Source: Aurelia coerulea (Eukaryota > Cnidaria > Scyphozoa > Semaeostomeae > Ulmaridae). Taken from it: DNA of 64,000 nucleotides. Under the pieces are notes generated by a model. That model made no database searches and was not told where the DNA came from. It saw nothing but the letters and a program-made list of their open reading frames with translations. Shown here one piece after another: positions 23,361 through 36,300 of the stretch. The translations under genes were made by a program, and so were the position numbers. Location: positions 16,454,001 through 16,518,000 of the forward strand of contig CM076954.1 in NCBI GenBank assembly GCA_039566865.1. The letters run 5' to 3'. Within the stretch, counting starts at the first letter, position 1. Each line of letters opens with the position of its first letter.

Positions 23361-23953
23361 AGGGTGTCCCAAAAAAATTGTGCCCCGTCTGTCTGAAGAT
23401 TGCAACAAAACGGCAATAGATTCTTGCCAAACTTTTGCATAATGGTGCTCTTCAGATATTCAATTAAAGTTTGCAACCATCCCCATAAAAATCCGTTGAA
23501 AAATGATGGAGATATGACCTTCAGGAGACCAAATTTGCCCGATCACTGAAACCAGCGGTCGGCCATTTTGTCTTACTATTTTGCAGCGATAAATAGCTTT
23601 ATGGAATGAAAATGAAACAGCAGCCTCCAATGTCATGCCTCTCGTGAAAATTCCGATAATCCTCGGAGAGTTCCACAATTTCTTACCTCACAGAAATTAT
23701 TTCTTACCTCACGTGAAGATACTTATCACTGCAAAATAGTAAGGCAAAATGGCCGACTGCTGGTTTCAGTCGTCAGGCAAATTGGGTCTTCTGAAGGTCG
23801 TAGCTCCATCATTTTTCAACGGATTTTTACTGGGATGGTGGCAAACGTTAATTGAATATCTGAAGAGCACCATCATGGAAAAGTTTGGCGAGAATCGTTT
23901 GCCGTTTTGTCGCAATCTTTAGACAAACGGGGCACAATTTTTTTGGGACACCT
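23361..23953. mobile_element. Near-full-length palindromic element, GGTGTCCC ends
   Basis: It starts AGGGTGTCCCAAAAAAATTG and ends with the inverted TTTTTTTGGGACACCTT. The two halves are imperfect inverted copies almost to the centre, for example GGCCATTTTGTCTTACTATTT facing its complement near 23735. No clean target duplication was seen. Confidence 0.68.
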
Positions 23954-24131
23954 TGCAGAGTACATTGGCAATGCATTTTTGAGAACCTGAAAAAGCACGC
24001 ATTCATTTAGTTCATAATGATATAAAGAGACAAGAATCTGTTCATTTAATTAGATTTCATTTATATATCAGTTTAAACACATTCAAATATAGATTAGATT
24101 CATTTGAAATATTTCAGTCACAACAGTCCTT

Positions 24132-24362
24132 TTAGTTGCTTGCCATTTCCTGATCAATCCAGCTCTTGAACTTTGCAACTCTAGCGAATACAGTGTACCC
24201 CTGCGTGGCATCACAACGTCCTGATCCCCAGCTCACAGCACCATGAAGTACCCAACCACCATTTGTACCAGTCTGGCAAACGAATGGTCCACCACTGTCA
24301 CCATGACATCCACTTACAGTTGTAGTTCCACCGTGGCCGGCGCAAACCATCTGGTCAGTGAT
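24132..24362 (-). CDS. Exon 17: S1 protease, catalytic Ser and stop
   Basis: It encodes [22 protein letters not shown] (catalytic Ser), VSWGSGRC, and the C-terminal helix KSWIDQ, ending in TAA. The residue six before the catalytic Ser is Ser, as in chymotrypsin, rather than the Asp of trypsin. Confidence 0.92.
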   Translation of the reverse strand: MTDQMVCAGHGGTTTVSGCHGDSGGPFVCQTGTNGGWVLHGAVSWGSGRCDATQGYTVFARVAKFKSWIDQEMASN

Positions 24363-27300
24363 CTGAAAGGACAACAACATAACATGTTATAACATTGCTC
24401 AGTAAATTTGCGACGAATTTCGTGGAATTCACCAGATTAACTTTCACACCGATGGTGATCGTGGAGTAAACAAAATGTGTCTTTCAAAGATGAAAATTAG
24501 CCTATTAACGGGCCGTATTGAAAATATGAGAAAATTTGAACATTTGAGATAAGTGAACAAGCAAGACAAATAAGCCAAATGTTTCAATCTGTTCTAAAAA
24601 CAGGGCAGTCAGTGGTAGAGTTTAGGTTCAATGGTGCTTTTACCTTAATTCAACGAACACAAATCTCTAGCTTTCTACTTGCGAGGTACGAAAACGTACC
24701 AAATCACAGATGTACACGGAAACTAATATAGAAGCTTGAGGTTCATTTCAGAGCAACTTAACACCAATGTTCACTGAGGACAAGAGAAATTTCTTCCACA
24801 ACTTTTTTGTATCTGTGGCAAAATTTTATCAATATCGTACACGGCAAACCACAAAAGTGACACTTTCTTAACTTGAAGAAATGCTTTGCAATATGGTATC
24901 AGTTCTGTGCGTTTCTTTGGTGCTAAAGCTTAGAACAATATTCCAGTTGATAGAAAAAGATCGCCATCTGCCGTCAGTTTGTGTCAAAAGCTTTAAACTT
25001 TTTTATATAAGATTCAAAGCCATCTTAGAAAAGAAGGTGCTCTTTCTGCTGCTTGCATCATCTTATGCAATTGTTATTCTTATGTTATTATAAGTATGTT
25101 CATGTAGTTTGTAGTCACTGTATGTAATTAGTGTTCTAGTACAATCTTGTTGTTGAGGAATTTGAAAATATGAAATTGAATTGAACTGAACTAAAGTAGA
25201 CATTTATCATCTTACCCTGATTCCCATATTTTTTGTATTCATATTTGTGCAGTCAGTGTTTGAAACGACTGGCATCTTTCCTTGTTGCAAAGTATGGTGC
25301 ATGCTTCCTGGATGTCGTATCTTTCCCCATCCTAAAGAGAATCAATCAATTAATGATTTCCTTCGACGATTATGCAAAAGAGCCAAATATTCTCAGTGTT
25401 GATCATCTACAATATTCTTAATAAACTATGAAAATGTTTGTGAAATTTCTGAAGAGAATCTCGTGTGAGTAAATAGTTTCTAGTGTGTGATCTTAGAACC
25501 AACGTATCCGAAGTTTATTAATGTATATTTACCAGTGATGAAGCATTGCGTTCCAACAGGGACATTTTGGTCCTGGCTTGGTAAACATACTGGTTTGACG
25601 TATTTTGTAAATCTGACTGGGCTAGCAAGCTTCATCAAAGCAATGTCGTTATTGATAGTGTTCCTGGAGTAACTTGGGTGTGAAATGATTTTCTCGACAA
25701 CCATATCAGTATGTTGTCCATCGCTAGTCGTTGATGTAATATGTTCTCCAACTCTGTAAATACAATAAAACAAAATCGTGGAATTGAAACGACCAGAATG
25801 GATTGACGTCATCAACACTCAACCATCAAGCTATGTTTGCGGTAAACATTAATAACTTCTATTCTACGGTTGTGCTAACGAATAATTCATCATACCCGTA
25901 GTTCTTTGCAAGAAAATTTTAAGCGTCATTGAAGATTTTTGGAGGAAAACAGCGTTCTTTATACATAATGATGAAACACTGTTTTACTGTTTATTTGATT
26001 TTGACACTTTTTGAGAACAATTGAAGTGATGTTTTTGAAGCAACCACTCATTTGACTTTCATGTGCCATAAATCGGCAACCATTTCTCAGGTTAATCCAA
26101 TCAAAGCTTCAAAATCTAGTTTTAAACCTATCCTATGCAAGTTTATGAAAACAGCACAATGGAAGTTACAGCCTCTCCACGGTCGATACAGAAACAGAGC
26201 ATGTTTCTAGGACTACATGCAGAACGCTCATAAGTGGTGGATTTTAAGTGATTGTCATTTTGCGTAGCCAGCACTTCGTATACTTCTTTAAGGATCAGTT
26301 TTATCTAGCAGTATAGGATGTCCCCAAAAAATGTGCCCGTTTGTGTGGCTAATATGGATGAGATCATCGTTGAGCAATGGACAAATATGTTCTCGTTGAT
26401 TCTTGAAAAACATGCTCCTTTACGCTGCAGGAGGGTTTCAGAAAAGTTTTGCCCCTGGTTGACGAAGGATTTCAAATGTTTGTCTGCTACGAGAGACAGG
26501 TTAAAATTGGCAGCTGTACGCTCAAAGTCAAAAATTTTGATGGATGCTTATAAACAAACGAGAAATAGGGTCAATAGATTAAACAAAGATTTAAAGCGCG
26601 ACTATTTTACAAATAAGATTGCCCTTTCCCAAGGTGATCTTAAAAACACTTGGAAAACCATTAACATGGTTCTCAATAAGAAATCAAAAACGACTCAAAT
26701 TCAGTCGCTTGATGTTGATGGTAAGCATGTTACCGATAATAATGCTGTTGCTCAGACAATGAATGATTTCTTTTGTGATATTGGCAAATCTCTTAGTGAC
26801 AAAATTCCACAGAAAGCTAACCCCCTTGTTGAAGATAAGCTGGAAGTGAACCCTGAAAATTTACAGTTTAAATTACAAGCCTTTGATGTTCATCAGATAA
26901 AAAAGGTTTTTGGTAAATTCAAAACGTCCAAGGGTTTCGGTCCTGATGGCATTGCTAATCATTTCCTAAAGATCGCATTCTCTGTCATTGCAGAATCTCT
27001 CTGTGACATTTTCAACCTCTCAATTGCCACTGGAGTTTTTCCTGAAAATTGGAAAACTGCAAGGGTTGCCCCAATCTTTAAAAGTGGAGAAAAAAACAAT
27101 TGTTCCAATTATAGACCAATTTCTGTGCTCCCATTTCTGGCAAGACTCTTTGAGAAATTGATTTACAACCAACTATATGATTATCTAGACAAAAATAAAC
27201 TTCTGTATTCTGGCCAATCAGGTTTTAGAGCTCTGCATTCCACTGTAACTTGCTTGCTTTCTGGCACTAATGACTGGCACATTAATATTGAGCGTGGAAA

Positions 27301-30300
27301 ATTTACAGGAAATATTTTCATTGATTTGAAAAAGGCTTTTGATACTGTTGATCATGCCATACTTATTCAAAAGCTATCTAAGTACGGAATTCAGGGTCTT
27401 GGGCTTCAATGGTTCAAATCATATCTCAGCAGTAGGCAGCAATTCACTAAGGTTAATGGAGTGGAATCTGACATCGGAAGCATCAGCTGTGGTGTTCCAC
27501 AAGGCTCTTGTTTAGGTCCGCTACTCTTCCTAATCTATATAAATGATTTGCCATTCGCCTTGAAAAACTGCAAAGTTACGATGTACGCCGACGATACTAG
27601 CATATCCTATTCCTCTAAGAGCATTGAGGATCTAACTGAAACGCTCAACAACGAATTGAAATGTTTGAAAGAATGGCTTCAGGGCAATAAATTGTCTTTG
27701 AATGTAATCAAGACTCAGGCAATGGTAATCGGATCTAGACCAAATCTTAAAAAGATTGGTGAAAACACTGTGGATTCTCCTGCATTTGTTATCGATGATT
27801 CCCCTGTAGAACTCGTCGACAGTATTAAGTATCTTGGTGTCCAAGTTGACCAGTACCTCGTGTGGGACGAGCAAATTAAATCTGTTCAAGCCAAAGTCTC
27901 CCGCTCGTTAGGTTTTTTAAAATATGCAAAGAAATTTTTGCCAAAACCTGTACTTTGCAAATTATATAGAGGTATTGTAGAGCCACATTTTCGGTACTGC
28001 TGTTCTGTGTGGGGGAACTGTGCTGAGTTCCGACTGGCTAAGCTTCAGAAATTGCAGAATCGTGCCGCTAGAATTATTACAAATAGCAGCTACGATGCTC
28101 CTGCCGAAGCTTTGATTACAGAGTTAAAATGGCCAACTGTGAGGGATATGATCAGAAGTGAGACTGCAACAACTGTATATAAATCTGTTAATAGTCTCGC
28201 GCCTGATTATCTCTCGCATTTATTTGTTAGAAATTCTGATCGCAATATTATCAACCTTAGAAATGCCGAAACTGACTTGCTAGTGCCATTCATGAAAACT
28301 AGTAATGGACAGAAAGCGTTCGCATTTCGTGGAGCAAAAATCTGGAATGATCTCAGCCGCGAGGCCAAGCAAGCTCCCTCTTTATCTTCTTTTAAGAACA
28401 AGATAAAGGGTCGGTTGTAAATTTATTGTAAATAGTTGTAGATAAATTATTTATGATTGTAATTAGTTTCCTTTTCCCATTATTAATTTTAGTAGATTTT
28501 TTAATTTGTAAAGTTTTTGGCACGGCCCCCTGAAAATCAGTCATACTGACTGACGGGGCTACCGTGCATAAATAATTTTAAAATGAAAATGAAAAAATGA
28601 GCTTAGCTTTAATTGCCTCGGTGTTTTCATAGTAGCATAGGTCAGGCTTCAAGGTAGAGTTTGCGACCTTGTTGAGTCGATATGTCAAGTGGTTGCTAAT
28701 TTAATGCAGAATAAAGGCAAAATAAGCGCTTGCTTTAAAAAAGCACTTCTATTGTTCTCCAACAATGTCGAAATTAATTAAAGTTTAAAAGAAAGGGTTC
28801 CAGCGTCGTATTCAATTATTTCATAGTTTTAAAAGGGTTGATACTGTTGTTCCTACGTACCTGACTTTGAAGTAGCGAGCCTGAGATTCTCTTCCTGAGA
28901 CACAGTGAGCCGCAGTAACAACCCATTGAGGTGCAACAAGTGAACCACCGCACATTGTTCTTCCATTGTACAGCATAAGAATCTGCCATGGCCATGATCC
29001 TTTGTTTGCATTGATACCAGAGATTACTCTTGCTTGGGATACTTCTGGTTTTCCACATGATCCTAAGAGAACAAACTTGAAACTGAAACGAACTTCTTTC
29101 AAAGTATGTTTCTTTAAGAAAATCATCTTGGTCAAGATAGCTTCTACAGTAGGAACCCACAATATAGAAACCACTTTTTAAGAAACCTCAGGCTGATTTT
29201 GCAGCGAAATGGTACCTTCCAATAAGAAATTTCTATAAGTTTCAGGTGAAACCAAACAGGATGTTTTTCAAAACATTTGATTTCTATTTGCGGGTTCTTA
29301 CTGTACCCAATTACAATACAACTACAATAAAACACGCATACGATAATCTTCCTCGAATTATATCCTACAGCTTAAAATCTTCAATATCTATTCCTTTATG
29401 TAAGAACCTTTTCACCCTGGTTCTTCGTAGGTTCTTATTTTGAAAAACAATCATTTCAAGTTTTGTTCAGCCAGTGATTCAATACATATTCACAGGCATC
29501 ACATTTATGGGTTGATCATGCACATTTTCTTGAGTTTCCGTATGTGTTTAGAATGGGTTGATTTGACTATCATTCAAGTCATATCGGTTTAATTTATGAA
29601 ATCTTCTCGTTATCATCAAATTGAGTGGCAATTACCTGGTGCTTGGGTTACAACGGGGCCTTGAGTGGTTGCAACAGGTGCCTGAGTGGTGACACCACCA
29701 GCTCCTGAAATAACGAAATAGTCGAATCAAGTTCTTGTACCACAAAGATAGCCCTCTGACGTCTCACAGTGGGTCAGCATGTGCATGTAGCGAAAAATCA
29801 GCTTTGCAAAATGCAATAACAAGTTTTTATGTTTGAAGAATTATGATTGCCGAGCATAGCAAGTTTTTATGTTTGAAGAATTATGATTGCCGAGCATTTT
29901 GGTGCCTAGTTTGATAAAATATCTTCGGTAAAAACAAACTAGGCAACTCCCGAATTTCTGAAAAATCACAATTTAGTAGGCCTACATTTTCTTGGCTGCA
30001 AAATCGCTCACAACCATATTACGCCAAAAAGCATTTGATAGCATACATCCTGCAACACCTTGCGATGAACCAAAAGGCTGATTACCAAATATAGTTGATT
30101 TTCATGCACAATAACGTTCAAAATTCTTGAAGAATGATGGGAAATGTTGCATTTTTCTTTCAAACCTCTTTGAAATTTTATCAATCGTGATTACTGCTTT
30201 TTACGAAAATCTTCAAATAGCTAAAAATACCAAAAGTAGAACATATGAAACCTACTAACAACTTTTCTTGAAGTTTAGGCTCTACTCTATGACAAAAACC

Positions 30301-33300
30301 ATATTTGGCAATGTTCTGCCTCTGGCAGTATGTGAAAAAGAGATATAGAAAGATGTAATGTCGTCTATTAGTTGCTTGCTATCTCTCAATGGTAATGATG
30401 TTATGATGTAATGATGATGTTAAAGTGACGTGATTTCCCTACCAAATCCAAATGTACCAGGAAGAATGATTTGACCCAGCACAATAATGTAGAGGGGAAA
30501 GATTGAACGTGATTCAGTAAAAGACCTACCTGGTGAGTCACACAAAAGGATCCCCGTTTGAAAAAATACTGCTCCTTGAATATCAAAGCAATAATATTGA
30601 AAATTGCCTAGTTTTATTGCCAACATTTTCATTCAGGTTCAAAAATTTACCAGGCTTTAATCGGCCATTCCTTCCCGCGGATATGGGAGATTTTCTGCAG
30701 AAAACCCCTTCCAAAAACCTGCAAAAACGAGTGAAAATGTATTTTGTCTTCTTGGGAGAATGGAATCCCCCTGAATAGGCTATTCTACCCAGGGTATAAG
30801 ACTCTCTAACATAAAATGGAATCCATTTTAAGTTAGAGAGTCTGGTACCCAGGGTAAGGCTATTCATACTAAGGGGATGACTTGTTCTTCCTCAAAAGAC
30901 GATAGCACGTGCTAAAGCGTGCAGAAGTCATTGCTGCAAGGCCCGCGTAGGGCAGAAATGCTAGGGAACTTTGCTCGTGATTTTGGACACGTTTTGAAGG
31001 TTCCCGGAAGAGGCTTTCTCGAGAAATCCTTCATAATTTCAGAACGGAGCAGCCAATTTCAGTCAGGTAAATTTGACAGTGGAGTTGAACATGTCTGCCA
31101 TTAAATTATATCTCTGCCAATATCATCATCTTGATGCCCAGAGAGTTATAGCCTTTCAAACGGGGATTATTTCATTTGACTCATCCGGTAGTTCAAAAAT
31201 CTGAGCACTCGCCGAAATGGAAAGCAATGAGTTCACTAGTAAGTCACTGAGCTGATTTCAACTAAAGTAAAAATATCTTAAACGTTAGAAATCACGATGC
31301 AAATACTTAAAAATAGGCTAAAACAAATTCAGAATGCTATTAAAGGTAGCGTGTCCATGTAAGTACAGCAGCTTTGCGAGTGGCATGCCAATTTCACGTA
31401 ATGTTTCATTCGTTCACAGAAGCTCACCAAACGCAAGCAGTGATCTAAGCAGGCTGATGACTCACTTGCGGTTGTGCTTTCGGAGCTGAAATTTTAGTTT
31501 GCATGTGATGAGTTAGATTCTGCAAATCACCGTGCATTCTTCGAGGCTCTTTGAAGCTCTTCATCGGCATCATGTCAGCATATTTCGATAAGGATACATA
31601 CGCTACTGTACTTACATGGACACATTGCTTTTAAGGGTAGTGGAAGCCAATTTATTCCATCATCCTTAAAGATTAGGTGTTTTAGGTGTAACGTGCTCTA
31701 CAAGGGCAAACCCTTCTGATCTTGGCCTACTGTGTGCTTAATTTCTAGTAAGGTATACAACTAAGGTATACATACAGCAAACATGATGTTATTTGTTAAT
31801 ATATACATATACACAGGGAGACACACAAAATTGTGTCCCCTGTAAGTATGTGTCTATTACAAGAAATGGTTTAAATACATGATTCAAAATAGATAATATT
31901 AGAAATGAAATGAAATAAAATTTGATGAGATGACTGTTTGTCTTCTGATATAGATTATAGAAAACTATATATGAGTCTTTATAATTACACCATATTGTTC
32001 TTATTATTTTCTTTTAACTATAGCTATATATTTTTCGTTTTATTCGCCGTAACCTGGATGTATAACTGGTACTTGCGTATCTTGTATGTTGTAGGTTACT
32101 AGAACCATTAGTATTTCGTTGATGAATCTATGAATTTAATTCAATTTGATTTAATTGAATATGTTGTAAACAAAGGCATATTTTGCAACAGCAGCATTAA
32201 TTAGCTGTGTTTATACGACACTATAAAGCAATTAATGTTTGCAAAAGAATGGATTTCAACAGCTTACCGTTCACTTCAAAGGCAAACGAAGGAAGCTACG
32301 AAAATGCCCGAAACCAAGGTGGCGGACTCACGCATTGCGCAAATGAAAAGGGACTACTAAGAGGAGACAAGAAGTTATACCGAGCGTAAAATGATAGAAA
32401 TAAACATTTACAGCCTCAAGTTTGTTCATCTAACTCTGGAGCTAGTTTGAATGAGACCAAAGTTGTAGCCTTTGTCGCACTTGCATTATAGTTCATCAGG
32501 GGGAGGAGGGTAGTTTCATCATTGCTTGTTAGTAAAAATACGTCATTATCTGATATAAGAAAGATTACGTTTTAGAAGGTCTGTTTCAACAAGTATACCT
32601 TGCACGTGCCATTTCTTTGTTGGCCTTCCAGTTTGTCTTCGTGACTACAAAGGCTAACCAAGAGATGTTTATATTACCATTTATTTATATTATCGGTTAA
32701 CCAAGTGATGGCACGTGCAAGGCATAAGGTTAAACTTGAAACAGACCCTTTGAATAACTCTGTATCTGTTTGAAGACTTTGCAAGAACATACCACAATAG
32801 CCACATGTTTTTGCACAGTTCTTCTTCATATAACTCTTATAATTGTCCATGGTGCAATATCGTTTCCATCCTGGGCAGTTTCGTGCATTAAGATCTTTGC
32901 ATGCTGTAAGATCAATAACTTTTATCAGAACAATTGTTTAATCATATATCAGTTATTAAATTGAAAGGTCTATTGATGAATCTCTTGTCAGGTAGTAAGA
33001 AGTGGCGGGACGATGTGCATTATATGCATTGCCCTTTCTGATTTTTATAAAGAAATGAAGCTTTCTTTTCGAAAATGTTACTGCTTATGCAAAGGAAAAG
33101 CAACTAAATGGAGAGAAGAGAAACTTGAAGCACATAAGATTGCGGAAGAAAGCAAAACTGCGAAGGAGAAAGTGAAATAGAGCTGTTTTCCCTCCTTGCT
33201 GTCATTTGCTCCTTAGCGGTCTCGTTCTCCCCGTCCAAGTTTCTTTTTATGTCTCATTTCCCGTAACCTTTATTGTCTCAATTTTGTTTGATTCACCTTC

Positions 33301-36300
33301 ACTTGAAACTGAGTTTTGCAGTCAATTTTATTGCAGTCGCCTAATGATAAATGAATATCAAATCCACTACTTCACGATTCCTACATACCGCTCATTTCAA
33401 ATTTTCTTCCTTTTAAGTATCGAAATGATTGCATTAGTGATATTTTACTCGTTTTGGTTCTCGTTTATTCATTCAAGTGTTTAGTTTTCTCTCTATGTTT
33501 GTGGCCAAGGCTAGATAAATCATGCTTCTCTTGTGTCATATCGAATAAAGTTTTTGTAGCTGTCAATCTTGTGTTTGGATGTATTCTATGAATAACAATC
33601 AATTTTTGGATTGAAAGTGAGGTTCATCTTCGTCTAATTAACATTATCGAGGAGTTGCTGGACATAAGTTGTCCTTTCTTTCCATACCAACACGACATGG
33701 CAAAGTCATTCATTCATTCATTCATTTTTATTTATTTAGGCACGGTAGCCCCGTCAGTCCATAAGAACTGCTTTTCAGGGGGCCGTGGCAAAACATTTAC
33801 TAATTAAAAGATCACTACATAATAATTAACAAAATAAGAATTCTCGTCATGGCTAGTTTTTTATTCTTCTCTTAAAGGTGGCAAGGGAGGGTGCCTGTTT
33901 AGCATCAGGCTCGAGTTGATTCCAAAGCTTAGGTCCACGAAAAGATATAGCCCTCTGCCCATTGTTAGTTTTTCGTAATGGTAATGAGAGATCAGTTTCG
34001 GTGTTTCTCAGTTTTCTGACATTTCGAGAAGAATTTTTTTCGAACAAATCTGAAAGGTACTCCGGAACCAGACCATTTAGTGACTTGTACATTGTGGTAG
34101 CTGTTTCGCTTCTAATAATATCATTTACAGTAGGCCAATTTAAACTGCGAATTAATGCCATAGCAGGCGTATCAAATCGACTTTTTGTTACTATCCTAGC
34201 TGCTCGATTTTGCAGCTTCTGCAGGGTTTGCAGTTTAGTCACCCCACAGCACCCCCACACAGAACAACAGAACCGAAAATGGGGCTCGACGATACCCCTA
34301 TACATTGCACTCAACGTGTTTTGAGGTAAAAATTTCCTGGAATATTTCAAAAATCCAATTGCACGAGAAACCTTGGTACGGAGATTATAAACGTGTTCTT
34401 CCCAATCCAAATTTCTATCGATTATCACACCCAGATACTTTGTTCGGTCTACATTTTCAACCTGAGAGTCACCAATAAAAAATAGTGGATGATCAACAGT
34501 CCGCTTGCTAGTCAATATGATAAGGATAGTAACATGAGGCTACTGTAGTTACTGGGGTTTGTGCATTACCGCCACCACCTACAAGAGGTTCATATCATTG
34601 ATACAAGTACCATTTACATGTTCTCAATAAAAACCCAAACTTTGGAACAAAAATTCGACAAAACCTGCAGTTGCATTTTATTCTGTCTTTAAAAACTGCC
34701 AGGGAGCTAGCAGTTTTTATCTCTTTTGGTAGCAGCTGCTAAAGTTTTCTTCCATTAAAAGGCGTGGTTTCCATCTCAAAGTTTGTGGCCCTAGCTTTTG
34801 GCTGTAAAAGGTCATCGCTTCCTAAATCCTAGGTTATAACGTACATCCTTGGTTACAAATATGACTTTCAGAACGTCCGGGTTTAGATTTATTCTCTTCT
34901 AATAAATTTCCAGGGTGAGCTACTGTATGTTTCGTCGTTGAAATATCACTGAGTTGTCCCTTTGCAGCAATGCTTCAAAATCAGGTTTGTAATCTCTGCA
35001 TGCAATTCGACATGTTTTCTGAAAACTGTACACAAGATGATGATGAAATGCCTGCAACTTCCACAGAATAAAGTGAAAACTATGATTAAGTATGCTTACC
35101 TGATCCAGTTGTTGGTGCTTGTGTAGGTGCTTGAGTAGGTGCTTGAGTTGGTGCTTGAGTTGGAGCTTGAGTTGGAGCTTGCGTAGTAGCGCCAGCTATT
35201 TTGAGGAAAGCATCAAACAATTCAAACATTTGTGTCTCTCCAAACATAGTCATGCATATGTTTGGAGAGACAAGTTTTAAAAAATATATCTTAAGGAAGC
35301 CGGTAAACATTTTAAAGCTTTTACCAAACAAGGTTGTATACACATCTTAGTCAAGCCGGTAAAACATCTTAAAGGCTTTACCAAACAAGGTTTTAAAAAC
35401 ATCTTAAACAGGCCGGTAAAACATCTTAAAGGCTTTACCAAACAAAGTTTTAAAAACATCTTAAACAGGCCGGCAAAAAATCTTAAAGGCTTTACCAAAC
35501 AAGGTTTTAAAAACATCTTAAACAGGCCGGTAAAACATCGTAAATGTTTTACCAAACAATGTTTGTACAGCATGTAAAGGACCTTGGAGAATCTATATAC
35601 CAGTCAGAAATAGAAAGAAATAGTCTCAATATAATAATTAGAAATAGATAAAGTAGTAAAGAAACGAAATAAATTTGATGAGATGACCGTTTCTTTTCTG
35701 ACATAGATTATAGAAAACCACTTTATCATTAAACCTTATTGTTCTTGTTATTTTTCTTTGAATTATGCCTATATATCTTTCGTTTTACTCGCTGTGGCCT
35801 GAACGTATAACTGGTACTTGTGTATCTCGTATGTTGTAGGTTACTAGAATGATTAGTATTTGATTGATGAATATATATGATTTGAACTGAATATGTTCTA
35901 AACAAGGGCCATTTTTGCAAAAGCAGCCCTCATTAGCTTTGTTTATACGACACTACAAAGCAATTAATGTTTGCAAAACATGGATTTCAACGCCTTACTG
36001 TTCAGCTCTCAGGTAAAGAAAGGAAGCTATGTAAATGCCCGGAACCAAGGTAGCTGACTCACCTATTGCGCAAGGGAAAATGGACTGCTGAGAGACAAAA
36101 AGATCTATCGAATGATAGATATAAACATATACAGCCTCGATTTTGTTCATCTAACTCTGGCTGGAACTAGTTTGAATCACACAAAAGTTGTAACCTTGGT
36201 CGCACTCACATTATAGTTTATTTGGGGAGGAGGGTGGCTTTATCAATATTTGTTGTTCAAAATAATTCATTCTTAGAATACTGATAGAAAACAGATTAAA

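Noticed and set aside
35277..35573. 98-codon frame with a 19-residue repeat
   Set aside because: It follows from a 57-bp (19-codon) minisatellite in an intron of the double-protease gene. No splice sites in phase and no signal peptide.
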